A stretch of 64,000 nt of DNA from Alsobacter ponti (lineage in GTDB: Bacteria > Pseudomonadota > Alphaproteobacteria > Rhizobiales > Beijerinckiaceae), in assembly GCF_024294805.1 (NCBI RefSeq), contig NZ_JANCLU010000006.1, positions 1 to 64,000 of the forward strand, written 5' to 3'. Positions within the stretch are counted from its first letter, which is position 1; the number at the start of each line of letters is the position of its first letter. This document shows positions 53,371 through 61,587 of the stretch, in pieces. Position numbers and translations under genes: made by a program. The notes below the pieces were generated by a model. The model was not told the origin of the DNA. It made no database searches and worked only from the letters and a program-made list of their open reading frames with translations.

Positions 53371-54471
53371 CTAGCCGACGATCCTCAGATCTCTTGGAAA
53401 AGAACTGAGCACCTCGCACCCGTTCTCAGTAATGACGACGTCGTCTTCGATCCGGACACCCACCTTTCCCAGTTGGTAGAGGCCGGGCTCGATGGTGAAC
53501 ACCATGCCCGGTCGCAGCGCGGTCGCGTTGCCCCGCATGATGTAGGGCTCTTCGTGGACGTCGAGGCCCAGTCCGTGGCCGGTCTTGTGGCGGGTGAAGG
53601 CGCGATACGGAGAGGTTTCGAGAACCCGCAGCACGAGATCGTCAAGCTCGCCGGCCGGCAGTCCCGGCCGCGCCGCTTCGCGACCGGCCGCGTTGGCCCG
53701 CGCCACGGTGTCGTAGAACACGCGATCTTCATCCGAGACCTTGGCGACGAACACCGTTCGCGTGAGGTCGGCGCAATAGCCCTGCACGCGCGCGCCGAAG
53801 TCGATCAGCAGGGCGTCGCCTTCCTGGATGCGGTAGTCGGGGCGGGCCTTGGCGTGCGGCTGGGCGGAATTGGAGCCGGCGGCGACGATGGGCGCGAAGG
53901 ACAGTCCTTCCGCCCCGTTGGCGAAGAGCTCGTTGAGCAGGATGCTCTCGACCTGCGTCTCGGTCAGCCCGACGCGGACCTGGCGGAGCGTGGCTTCGAG
54001 GGCGGCTTCGGAGACCTGCACGGCGCGCCTCAGCGTTTCGATTTCGGCCGGGGTCTTCAGAACCCTCAGCTGCGAGATCTTCTTGTGGGCGTCCGAAACG
54101 ACGGCCCCCGGAAAGGCGCGGCAGAGCGCCAGATACTCGAAGACCCGCATGCGCTGGCCCTCCACGCCGATGGTCTTCAGGGCCCCGGCCGCGGACCCGC
54201 ACGCCTGGAACGCGGCCTCGAAGCCCTCTTCGTCCCGCCAGGGAAAGACCTCGCCCTTGAACTCCAGCTTGGCGAACGACGCCATTTCGAGGTGCGGGAC
54301 GACCGCCTTGGCCTGTCCGGAAGCCAGCGCCAGGACGACCAGCGGGCGTTCGTTCTGATGGAAATCTTTGCCGAAGACGCGGCGGAAATTCGCGCCCGGC
54401 ACCAGCGCCACGGCGTGGAGGCTTTCCTGTTGCATGACCGTGGCGAAGGCCGAAAGGCGAGCGTCTTCCAT
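53371..54471 (-). CDS. M24-family Xaa-Pro aminopeptidase
   Basis: This 366-residue metallopeptidase has the creatinase/prolidase fold. The metal ligands are Asp224 and Asp235 (LLIDFGARVQGYCADLTRT), His299 (GHGLGLDVHE), Glu328 (FTIEPGLY) and Glu342 (RIEDDVV). Such enzymes remove N-terminal residues before proline or cleave X-Pro dipeptides in the cytoplasm. ATG 54471 has AAGGA 7 bases upstream. It lies between a fold-IV PLP gene and a peptide-binding-protein gene on the same strand, which suggests peptide catabolism. Confidence 0.9.
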   Translation of the reverse strand: MEDARLSAFATVMQQESLHAVALVPGANFRRVFGKDFHQNERPLVVLALASGQAKAVVPHLEMASFAKLEFKGEVFPWRDEEGFEAAFQACGSAAGALKTIGVEGQRMRVFEYLALCRAFPGAVVSDAHKKISQLRVLKTPAEIETLRRAVQVSEAALEATLRQVRVGLTETQVESILLNELFANGAEGLSFAPIVAAGSNSAQPHAKARPDYRIQEGDALLIDFGARVQGYCADLTRTVFVAKVSDEDRVFYDTVARANAAGREAARPGLPAGELDDLVLRVLETSPYRAFTRHKTGHGLGLDVHEEPYIMRGNATALRPGMVFTIEPGLYQLGKVGVRIEDDVVITENGCEVLSSFPRDLRIVG

Positions 54472-54511
54472 CGTGAAGTCCTTTGAATATCAGCTGTTTC
54501 ACATCGGGGAG

Positions 54512-54532
54512 GGCCGGCGGCACCCGCCGGCC
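54512..54532 (-). terminator. hairpin between fold-IV PLP and M24 genes
   Basis: A perfect 9-bp stem GGCCGGCGG/CCGCCGGCC with a 3-base loop sits in the 68-base intergenic gap. It lacks a T-run, so a partial terminator or RNA-stability element is as likely as a true terminator. Confidence 0.5.
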
Positions 54533-54539
54533 AGAGGCG

Positions 54540-55454
54540 TCAGCCGGAGGCGGCGTTCCGGTCCTTCATCTCGGCGTAGAGGCGGCTGAGGCGTCCGGTC
54601 ACGGGACCGGCCAGCGACGCCGCAAGCCTGCGGCCATCGATGGAGGCGACGGGCGTGACGCCCCCGAACGTCCCCGTGACGAACGCTTCCTCGGCGCAAT
54701 AGACGTCCTTCAGGGCGAAGTTTCCGAGCCTCAACGGCACATCATGAGCGCGGCAGAGCGCAATCACGTTGGCGCGCGTGACACCGTGGAAGCAGTAGTC
54801 GCCGGTCGACGTGCAGACCTCGCCGTTGCGGACGAAGAAGAAATTCGTCGCGTTGCAGCTCGAGACGAAGCCGTGAGGGTCCAGCATCAGCGCTTCGTCC
54901 GCGCCGGCCTTGATGGCCTGGATGAGCGCGGTAATCAGGTTCAGGCGGCTGTGCGAGTTCAGCCGCATGTCGAACATGTCGGCGGGCGTGCAGCGGACAG
55001 ACGAAGTAAACAGGTTCAGGCCCTTGCCCATGATCTCGGGGCTGGGCTCCTTGTACTCGGCGACGATGACGATCGTCGCTTTGCCGACCGTCTGTCGCGG
55101 GTCCTGGTTCGGCGTGCGCTTGAGGCCGCGGGTCACCATCAGGCGGATGTGGACGCCGTCGCGCATGTCGTTGGCGGCGACGGTCTGGCGGAGCGCCGCG
55201 ATCACGCCCGCCTTGTCGAGCCCGATGTCGAGGTCGATGGCGGCAGCGCCCTCGAACAGCCGGTCGATATGGGCGTCGAGGAAGAGGAGCGCGCCCTTGT
55301 GGAGCCGCAGCCCCTCCCAGACCCCGTCTCCGAGGACGAAGCCGGCGTCGAAGATCGACACCTGCGCCTGCTCCCGAGGGACCATGGAGCCGTTCAGGTA
55401 GACGAGCACATGGGCGTTGCGGGGATCGGGAGCGAAGTCCTGACTGCCTTTCAT
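54540..55454 (-). CDS. class IV aminotransferase-fold protein, apparently without catalytic lysine
   Basis: The 304-residue protein clearly belongs to the fold-type IV PLP family of branched-chain and D-amino-acid aminotransferases and PabC (VSIFDAGFVLGDGVWEGLRLHKG near 32-54; HIRLMVTRG; GADEALMLDPHGFVSS). Where relatives have IK-S-L-N-Y-L with the Schiff-base lysine, this one reads RLNSHSRLNLI, so the position is Asn166. The usual cofactor glutamate (EG-SN) is replaced by SSCNATN. It may be a non-transaminating relative. First gene of a unit with the M24 peptidase and peptide-binding protein. Confidence 0.8.
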   Translation of the reverse strand: MKGSQDFAPDPRNAHVLVYLNGSMVPREQAQVSIFDAGFVLGDGVWEGLRLHKGALLFLDAHIDRLFEGAAAIDLDIGLDKAGVIAALRQTVAANDMRDGVHIRLMVTRGLKRTPNQDPRQTVGKATIVIVAEYKEPSPEIMGKGLNLFTSSVRCTPADMFDMRLNSHSRLNLITALIQAIKAGADEALMLDPHGFVSSCNATNFFFVRNGEVCTSTGDYCFHGVTRANVIALCRAHDVPLRLGNFALKDVYCAEEAFVTGTFGGVTPVASIDGRRLAASLAGPVTGRLSRLYAEMKDRNAASG

Positions 55455-55674
55455 CGAATGGTCCGTCCGCCTTCCAGAGGGGCCCCGGCGTTCGAGCGAG
55501 GCCAGGTTTGCGCCGAGAATAGGCTGAGATCACCGCTTGTACAGCGATGTCGCCGGGAGGCCGGGAGGAGGCGCTTTCCGAGGGAGCGGCGCGGCGGCGC
55601 GGGTGAAGACGGTTGCAGGATTGGCCGGTGACACCGTAACCTGCGGTCGTGCTGAAGCTGGACAGGAGGGGGCG

Positions 55675-55938
55675 ATGGCGCGTTGGATCGACGCGGGCGG
55701 GGCGACGCTGGTTCTGGCAGCATCCCTGGGCGTCGCCCAGGCGCAGGAGGCGAGCCCCGACATCATCGCCGCCCATGTCCGCCTGCAGGGCTATGTCTGC
55801 AAGACGGCGCAGGCCGCCAGCCGCGACCCCGCGGCGTCCAAGCCCGACGACCCGGTCTGGATTCTGCGCTGCGACGACGGCGAGTACCGGGTCCGGGTCA
55901 TCCCCGACATGGCGGCGAAGGTCGAGAAGCTGAAATAG
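55675..55938 (+). CDS. small secreted hypothetical protein
   Basis: An 87-residue precursor with a signal peptide (MARWIDAGGATLVLAASLGVAQAQ). The short periplasmic domain contains two cysteines (YVCKTAQ and ILRCDDG) likely to form a disulfide. ATG 55675 has GGAGG about 5 bases upstream. I recognise no family, though the pattern QGYVCKTA...DDGEYRVRVIPDMAAKVEKL resembles short periplasmic proteins of Hyphomicrobiales. It is divergent from the fold-IV gene. Confidence 0.7.
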   Translation: MARWIDAGGATLVLAASLGVAQAQEASPDIIAAHVRLQGYVCKTAQAASRDPAASKPDDPVWILRCDDGEYRVRVIPDMAAKVEKLK

Positions 55939-56398
55939 ACGGCGCGGCGCGCCGCAGCTTTGGAACGGATGCGTCGAAGATCGGAAACGCCGATCGTCGG
56001 CGCGTATTTGGGCCGGACTCCGAAGCGAATGTCTCCGGAATTGGTGGCGTCCACCTTCGAATGTCGGAAGCTCGCCGTGATGGCGCGCGACGGCGGCCGG
56101 GGTCCGGCGACGCCGCCTCCGAGCACGCGACGGGGGTCAACGCGCTTAACGGTGAAGCTCATCCATGAAGCTCATCCCTGACACCCTGATAAGCTCATCC
56201 GTGAAGTTGAACGCTAACCTCAATTCCAAGCCGCGCGGCTTCACTTTCAAGCCGCCCGTAAAGTTGATCCGCGCCAACCCCAGCCGCCGCGCCAACGCCC
56301 GTCCGCGCACCGCCTCGGACTTGACATAACAAGCCGTTCGGCGTGGGCTGGCCGCAGCGGCGCGAGGAAGACGCCGCACATGCTGGGAGGACGCGCTG
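55939..56398. promoter_or_regulatory. upstream region of mlrC-1 with an imperfect repeat array
   Basis: This 460-base gap has no convincing gene. It contains five imperfect 11-base repeats of type NAAGYTSAWCC at 56154, 56167, 56190, 56203 and 56260, then the 14-base palindrome AAGCCGCGCGGCTT (56228-56241) between the last two. A TTGACA box lies at 56321-56326. The arrangement looks like a multi-site operator upstream of the mlrC operon. Confidence 0.5.
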
Positions 56399-57856
56399 AT
56401 GCGCCTGTTCGTGGCTTCGCTGGCGACCGAGACGAATACGTTCTCGCCGCTCTACGTCGACCGTTCGGCGTTCGAAAGCGCCTTCTACTGCCCGCCGGGC
56501 ACGCACCCTCCCACGCCCACCCTGTGCTCCGCGCCCGTCGTCGCGGCGCGGGCGCGCGCGGCGCGCGAGGGGCTGACGCTGATCGAGGGCACCGCCACCT
56601 GGGCGGAGCCCGCCGGCCTCGTCTCGCGCGAGGCTTATGAGAGCCTGCGCGACGAAATCCTCGACCAGCTGCGCGCCGCGCTGCCGGTCGATGTCGTGCT
56701 GTTCGGCCTGCACGGCTCGATGGTCGCCCGCGACTACGACGACTGCGAGGGCGACCTGCTCGCCCGCGCCCGCGAGGTCGCCGGGCCGCGCGCCGTCATC
56801 GGGGCCGAGCTGGACATGCACTGCCACCTCAGCGAGCAGATGGTCGCGGCGGCCGACGTCATCGTCGCCTTCAAGGAGTTCCCGCACACGGACTTCCTGG
56901 CCCGCGCGGAAGACCTCGTGGACTTGTGCGTCCGAAAGGCGCGCGGCGAGATCGACCCCGTGCCCGCCCTGTTCGACTGCCGCGCCATGGCGGCGTTCAT
57001 GACGAGCCAGGAGCCGGGCCGCTCCTTCGTCGACCGCATGCTGGCGATGGAGGGCCACGACGGCATTCTCAGCATCACGGTGGCGCACGGCTTCAGCGCC
57101 GGCGACGTCTACGACATGGGCACCAAGGTGCTGGTCTACGCCGACGGCGACCGCGCCAAGGCCGCCGCGCTGGCCGAGAAGCTGGCGCGCGAAATCCTGT
57201 CCTGGGGGCCCAGCGGGGCGGGCCCGCGCCACTACAAGCCCGAGGAGGCCATCGCGGAGGCGCTCGCCACGCCCGGCCAGCCGGTGGTGATGGCCGACCG
57301 CTGGGACAACCCGGGCGGTGGCGTCGCGGGCGACTCGACCGTGATGGTCGAGGCGCTGCTGCGCCATCCCGAGATCCCCGCCGCCATCGGCGCGATGTGG
57401 GACCCGGTGGCGGTCGCCTTCTGCCGCGCCGCCGGTGCGGGGGCGGAGATCGCGCTGCGCTTCGGCGGCAAGGCGGCTCCCACCTCCGGCACGCCGATCG
57501 ACGCGACGGTGCGGGTGAGGGCGGTCACCGACGACCTGCTGATCCCGTTCGAGCAGAGCCTGGTGTCGCTCGGTCCGGCGGCCTGCGTCACGCTTGGCAA
57601 TCTCGACGTGGTGCTGGCCTCCGGGCGGGCGCAGACGTTCAGCCCGCCGGTGTTCACCTCGCTCGGCGTCGACCTCGCCGCCAAGAAGATCGTGGTGGTG
57701 AAGTCCTCCAACCATTTCCACGCCGCCTTCGCGCCAATCGCGGCGCGCGTGCTCTACCTCGACACCGGCGGGCCCTATCCGGCCGACCTGAGCAAGGTCG
57801 TCTATCGCAAGGTCCGCCGCCCGCTCGCCCCGCTGGACCCGCACCCATGGCTGTGA
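56399..57856 (+). CDS. MlrC-family metallopeptidase-like protein (first copy)
   Basis: The 485-residue protein matches the MlrC family, named for the enzyme that completes microcystin degradation. It has MRLFVASLATETNTFSP at the N-terminus, GAELDMHCHLS with Asp and His metal candidates, SITVAHGFSAGDVYDMG, RWDNPGGGVAGDST and the C-terminal VVVKSSNHFHAAFAPIAARV. Most members are uncharacterised hydrolases in catabolic clusters; cleavage of an amide or peptide bond is inferred. ATG 56399 follows GGGAGG by 8 bases. Its stop overlaps the next gene by 10 bases. Confidence 0.85.
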   Translation: MRLFVASLATETNTFSPLYVDRSAFESAFYCPPGTHPPTPTLCSAPVVAARARAAREGLTLIEGTATWAEPAGLVSREAYESLRDEILDQLRAALPVDVVLFGLHGSMVARDYDDCEGDLLARAREVAGPRAVIGAELDMHCHLSEQMVAAADVIVAFKEFPHTDFLARAEDLVDLCVRKARGEIDPVPALFDCRAMAAFMTSQEPGRSFVDRMLAMEGHDGILSITVAHGFSAGDVYDMGTKVLVYADGDRAKAAALAEKLAREILSWGPSGAGPRHYKPEEAIAEALATPGQPVVMADRWDNPGGGVAGDSTVMVEALLRHPEIPAAIGAMWDPVAVAFCRAAGAGAEIALRFGGKAAPTSGTPIDATVRVRAVTDDLLIPFEQSLVSLGPAACVTLGNLDVVLASGRAQTFSPPVFTSLGVDLAAKKIVVVKSSNHFHAAFAPIAARVLYLDTGGPYPADLSKVVYRKVRRPLAPLDPHPWL

Positions 57857-59175
57857 CGAAGGAGGCGGGCTTGTACCCGCATTTGCCGAAGCTGCGGCTT
57901 GACGCCCTGCGCGCCGCGCCGCTCGACCCGCTGACCAAGGGACTGCCCTTCGGCTCGGACGGGCTGACGCTCGGCGCCATCGGCGCGCGCGGCTGGTCGC
58001 TGACCGCCGGCGACCTGCCGATGCCGATGGCGGTGATCCGTCGCGACGTCATGGAGCGCAACAGCGCCTGGATGGCCGCCTTCGCGGCGGCGAACGGCCT
58101 GCTGCTCGCGCCGCACGGCAAGACCACCATGGCCCCGCAGCTCTACGACGTGCAGGCGCGCGACGGGGCGTGGGCGATCACGGTCGCGACGATGCAGCAG
58201 CTGGAAGTCGCGCGCCGCTTCGGCGTGCGGCGCATCCTGCTCGCCAACCAGCCGGTCGGGCGCGTCGAGGTCGCGGCGCTGATGGAGGCGCTGCACGACG
58301 GCGGCGGGCTCGAGATCTACTGCCTGGCGGATTCGGCGGAGGGCGTCGCGGTCCTTGCCGAGGCCGCGTCCCGCCGTCCGCCGCCGCCGTCGCATCCGCT
58401 GCGCGTGCTGGTCGAGATCGGCTTTCCGGGCGGGCGCGCCGGGGCGCGCGGCCGCGCGGCGGCGCTCGACGTCGCGCGCGCCGTGGCGGCGTCGCCGGGG
58501 CTGGCGCTGGCCGGGTTCGAGTGCTTCGAGGGCCTGCTGCCGGACGCCGCGTCGGCCGACGGCCTGCTCGACGAGGTCGTCGCGGCGGCGGGGGAGGCCG
58601 CCTCGCGCGGCTGGCTGGCGGCGGACGCGCCGCTGATCCTCAGCGCCGGCGGCTCGGCCTTCTTCGACCGCGTCGGCGAGCGCTTCGGCGCGACGCTGAC
58701 CGGCCGGCCCGTGCGCCGCGTGCTGCGCTCGGGCTGCTATCTCACCCACGATTCGCTCGCCTACGGCGTCGCCTTCCAGCGCATCCGCGAGCGCACGCGG
58801 CTCACCCTGCCGCCGGGCGGGCTGGAGCCGTCGCTGGAGGTGTGGGCCTACGTGCAGTCGCGGCCCGAGACGGGCCGCACCATCCTCACCATGGGCAAGC
58901 GCGACGTGAGCTTCGACTCAGCGCTGCCGGTGCCGCTGCGCTGGTTCCGGCCCGGCGAGATGGATCGGCCCGCGCCGATGCCGCCCGGCCACGCGACGCT
59001 GGCGCTCAACGACCAGCACTGCCATCTCGGCACGCCGGGCGAGAGCCCGCTGCGCTACGGCGACATGGTCGGCTTCGGCATCGGCCACCCCTGCACCACC
59101 TTCGACAAGTGGGACCTGCTGATGCTCGTCGACGAATCCTACCGCGTCGTCGACGCGGTGCGGACGTTCTTCTAA
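57847..59175 (+). CDS. D-serine dehydratase-like (DSD1/alanine racemase-fold) PLP enzyme
   Basis: A 442-residue fold-type III PLP enzyme. LLLAPHGKTTMAPQLYDVQ contains the Schiff-base lysine Lys92, and NDQHCHLGTP with GHPCTTFDKW supplies the C-terminal His/Cys zinc ligands typical of DSD1-type D-serine dehydratases and D-threonine aldolases. It should dehydrate or cleave a D-beta-hydroxy amino acid in the cytoplasm. It starts 10 bases before the mlrC stop (ATG 57847; GTG 57853 is an alternative), so it is translationally coupled to MlrC. The frame remains open far upstream but that part is antisense-quality sequence within mlrC. Confidence 0.85.
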   Translation: MAVTKEAGLYPHLPKLRLDALRAAPLDPLTKGLPFGSDGLTLGAIGARGWSLTAGDLPMPMAVIRRDVMERNSAWMAAFAAANGLLLAPHGKTTMAPQLYDVQARDGAWAITVATMQQLEVARRFGVRRILLANQPVGRVEVAALMEALHDGGGLEIYCLADSAEGVAVLAEAASRRPPPPSHPLRVLVEIGFPGGRAGARGRAAALDVARAVAASPGLALAGFECFEGLLPDAASADGLLDEVVAAAGEAASRGWLAADAPLILSAGGSAFFDRVGERFGATLTGRPVRRVLRSGCYLTHDSLAYGVAFQRIRERTRLTLPPGGLEPSLEVWAYVQSRPETGRTILTMGKRDVSFDSALPVPLRWFRPGEMDRPAPMPPGHATLALNDQHCHLGTPGESPLRYGDMVGFGIGHPCTTFDKWDLLMLVDESYRVVDAVRTFF

Positions 59176-59209
59176 GAGGGGCTCGGGACGGGGAGAGGGC
59201 GGGGCCGGC

Positions 59210-60538
59210 TCAGCCGGCCCGGCTCTTCGCCACTTCGCGCGCCGCGTCGTCGACGGCGGCCAGCGTGGCGTCGATGACGGCGTCGTCGTGCTCGACCGAG
59301 AGGAACCACGCGCCGCGCTCCAGCGCGCGCACGCCGCGCCGCAGCAGCGCGGTGGTGAAGGCGATGTAGGCGGGGCGGTCGAGCCGCGTCAGGTCGCGGT
59401 AGTGCCGGGCCGGCGCTTCGAGGCCGAAGCCGACATGGAAGATGCCGGGGAAGCCGGTGACGACGGCGCGGATGCCGGCGCGGTCCAGCGAAGCCGCGAT
59501 GCCCTGCATCAGCCGGCGCCCCCGCTTGTCGATGGCGGCGTAGAGGTCGGGCGTCAAGCTCTCCAGCGTCGCGACGGTGGCCGCCATCGAGATGCACTGG
59601 CCGTTATAGGTGCCGCCATGCACGACGCCGCCGGTGGCGAACAGGTCGAGCAGGTCCGCCCTTCCGGCGATGGCCGCCACCGGGAAGCCGTTGGCGATGG
59701 CCTTGCCGAAGGTTGCGAGGTCGGGCGTGACGCCGAACGTCTCCTGCGCGCCGCCCGCCGCGAGGCGGAAGCCGGTGATGACCTCATCGAAGATCAGCAC
59801 CGTGCCGTGGCGGGTGCAGGCGGCCCGCGCGCCTTCCAGATAGCCCCGCGCCGGGTGGATCGCCCCGGCGTTGCACATGGCCGCTTCCATGATGACGCCG
59901 GCGACGTCGCCGCGCGCCAGCCGCCGCTCCAGCGCGGCGAGGTCGTTCCACACCAGGACCTCGACGCCGTGCGCGGCCTCGGGAAGCTGCCCGGCGCTGC
60001 CGGCGACGGGGACGGGGCTGTCCTCCGGACCGGCGGCGTTCAGCGCCGGCGCGGTCGACCACAGGATGTTGTCGAACCAGCCGTGGTAATGGCCCTCGAA
60101 CTTGAGGATCGTCGTGCGTCCCGTCGAGGCGCGGGCGAGGCGGATGGCGGCCTGCACCACCTCCGAGCCGGACGAGCCGAAGCGCATCTTGCCGGCGCAC
60201 GGCACCAGCTCGCAGACGAGCTGCGCGGCGCGCGTCTCCAGGTCGCTCTGCCCGGCGAACAGGATGCCCTTGTCGATCTGATCGTGAACCGCCTTGCGCA
60301 GCGCGGCGGGGCTGTGGCCGAGGATCATCGGCCCCATGCCGAGATAGTAGTCGATGAGCCGGTTGCCATCGACGTCGTAGAGATAGGGCCCCTCGGCGCG
60401 CTCGAAGACGAGCGGCGTCGGCGAGATGCCGAGGCGGAAATTGCTGTTGACGCCGCCGGGCATGAAGCGCCGGTTGTCCTCGATGCGGCGGGCGGAGCCG
60501 TCGAACGACATCGACGGGCGCGAGGCGGACTCGGTCAT
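59210..60538 (-). CDS. class III aminotransferase (glutamate-1-semialdehyde aminomutase-like)
   Basis: The 442-residue PLP enzyme has the class III signature: LIFDEVITGFR (248-258, Asp251) and the Schiff-base lysine Lys279 in LATFGKAIANGFPVAAI, with FGSSGSEVVQAAIRLAR near 120. The pattern is closest to HemL-like proteins, but its place in a catabolic cluster and divergence from an IclR gene suggest an amino-acid or omega-amino-acid transaminase rather than tetrapyrrole synthesis. ATG 60538 has GGGAGGAG upstream. The divergent promoter region contains a GTTTCG-N5-CGAAAA palindrome. Confidence 0.87.
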   Translation of the reverse strand: MTESASRPSMSFDGSARRIEDNRRFMPGGVNSNFRLGISPTPLVFERAEGPYLYDVDGNRLIDYYLGMGPMILGHSPAALRKAVHDQIDKGILFAGQSDLETRAAQLVCELVPCAGKMRFGSSGSEVVQAAIRLARASTGRTTILKFEGHYHGWFDNILWSTAPALNAAGPEDSPVPVAGSAGQLPEAAHGVEVLVWNDLAALERRLARGDVAGVIMEAAMCNAGAIHPARGYLEGARAACTRHGTVLIFDEVITGFRLAAGGAQETFGVTPDLATFGKAIANGFPVAAIAGRADLLDLFATGGVVHGGTYNGQCISMAATVATLESLTPDLYAAIDKRGRRLMQGIAASLDRAGIRAVVTGFPGIFHVGFGLEAPARHYRDLTRLDRPAYIAFTTALLRRGVRALERGAWFLSVEHDDAVIDATLAAVDDAAREVAKSRAG

Positions 60539-60588
60539 GGCTCCTCCCGGCAGTTCGGCTTATGGCCGGATCGAAGCAGAGCGGTTTT

Positions 60589-60602
60589 TTCCTGTAAAGG
60601 AA
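60589..60602. promoter_or_regulatory. TTCCT-N4-AGGAA inverted repeat
   Basis: A short perfect inverted repeat immediately before the IclR-type palindrome in the aminotransferase/iclR gap. It may be a second operator or part of the same regulatory region. Confidence 0.35.
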
Positions 60603-60607
60603 TGCTT

Positions 60608-60624
60608 GTTTCGTCTCACGAAAA
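60608..60624. promoter_or_regulatory. probable IclR operator, site 1
   Basis: GTTTCG-TCTCA-CGAAAA, a 17-base near-palindrome between the divergent aminotransferase and iclR genes. A further CGAAAC half-site follows at 60640-60645. The same arrangement recurs before the second mlrC gene (61472-61488). Confidence 0.6.
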
Positions 60625-60675
60625 GGCGCAGCTTTTCTGCGAAACGGCCGCGGAGCCGGCGAGGGGGCAGGGAGC

Positions 60676-61458
60676 ATGGACGAGAACGACGGCCCCTATA
60701 TCGTGCAGCCGGTGATGAAGGCGCTGCGCGTGCTGCGCACCGTGGCGGAGAAGGGCCATGGCGTGACGCTGACCGAGGTCGCGACCGAGCTGCGGATGCC
60801 GAAGACGACGGTGTTCCGCTATCTCCAGACCCTGACGGCGGCCTCCTTCCTCACGCATGACGCGGCGCGCGACCGCTACGGCGTCGGCATGCGGTTTCGC
60901 GCCCTCGCCAGCGCCGACAAGAGCCTGCAGCGCCTGCGCGCTTTGGCGCAGCCGCGCATGGCGGAGCTGGGCCGGGCTTTCAACGAGACGATCAATCTCG
61001 GCGTGCTGTCGGACGGCCACATCGTCTACATCGACATGGTGGAGGCCAACCGGGCGCTGCGCATGCAGGCGCGCATCGGCGACCGGCACCCCGTCCACTC
61101 CACCGCGCTGGGCAAGGCGATGCTCGCCTTCCTGCCCGAGGCGGCGCGCGGCGCTTATCTCGACGGCGCGTTGCGCGAGCGCACCATCAAGACCGTCACC
61201 GACCGCGCCGTGCTGAAGCGGCAGATCGAGGACGTGCGCCGGCGCGGCTACTCGGTCGAGGTGGGCGAGAACGAGGACGGCTCGATGTGCATCGGCGTGC
61301 CGGTGTTCGGAGAGGACGGCGCGCCGCTCGCCGCCATCAGCCTCTCCGCGCCGGAGCGGCGGATGTCGAAGGAAGTGACGGCGCGCGCCGCCGGCGCGCT
61401 GCGCGAGGCCGCCGCTCAGATTTCGGACGAACTCGGCGGCGTCGGGCCAAACGCGTGA
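60676..61458 (+). CDS. IclR-family transcriptional regulator
   Basis: The 260-residue protein has the IclR winged-helix domain (13-75, with VTLTEVATELRMPKTTVFRYLQTLTAASFL) and effector domain (LGVLSDGHIVYIDMVEANRALRMQARIGDRHPVHSTALGKAMLAFLPE). ATG 60676 follows AGGGAG. It is divergent from the class III aminotransferase gene and 129 bases upstream of the second mlrC gene on the same strand. Matching palindromes on both sides suggest it controls both units and itself. Effector could be a degradation intermediate. Confidence 0.9.
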   Translation: MDENDGPYIVQPVMKALRVLRTVAEKGHGVTLTEVATELRMPKTTVFRYLQTLTAASFLTHDAARDRYGVGMRFRALASADKSLQRLRALAQPRMAELGRAFNETINLGVLSDGHIVYIDMVEANRALRMQARIGDRHPVHSTALGKAMLAFLPEAARGAYLDGALRERTIKTVTDRAVLKRQIEDVRRRGYSVEVGENEDGSMCIGVPVFGEDGAPLAAISLSAPERRMSKEVTARAAGALREAAAQISDELGGVGPNA

Positions 61459-61471
61459 CGGCGCGGCGAAG

Positions 61472-61488
61472 GTTTCGTGTCGCGAAAC
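61472..61488. promoter_or_regulatory. probable IclR operator, site 2
   Basis: GTTTCG-TGTCG-CGAAAC, a 17-base palindrome with perfect 6-base arms, 10 bases upstream of a TTGACA box (61498-61503) and about 100 bases before the second mlrC gene. It matches site 1 in arms and spacing. Confidence 0.65.
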
Positions 61489-61497
61489 AGCGTGTTC

Positions 61498-61525
61498 TTG
61501 ACATGAACCTTGGCCGTTTTAGCCT
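61498..61525 (+). promoter_or_regulatory. candidate promoter of mlrC-2
   Basis: TTGACA at 61498-61503 with TAGCCT at 61520-61525, 16 bases apart. The -35 box is perfect; the -10 box is weak, which would suit an activated promoter. The adjacent palindrome at 61472-61488 is positioned just upstream. Confidence 0.45.
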
Positions 61526-61587
61526 GAATTGAGAGACCCGGACTAGACCGCCAAAAAGGCGAACGGAACCGGGCGCGGGGAGGAACC

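Noticed and set aside
55960-56181. Small 73-codon frame in the mlrC-1 upstream region
   Set aside because: It ends within the imperfect repeats, lacks a ribosome site and shows no protein features.
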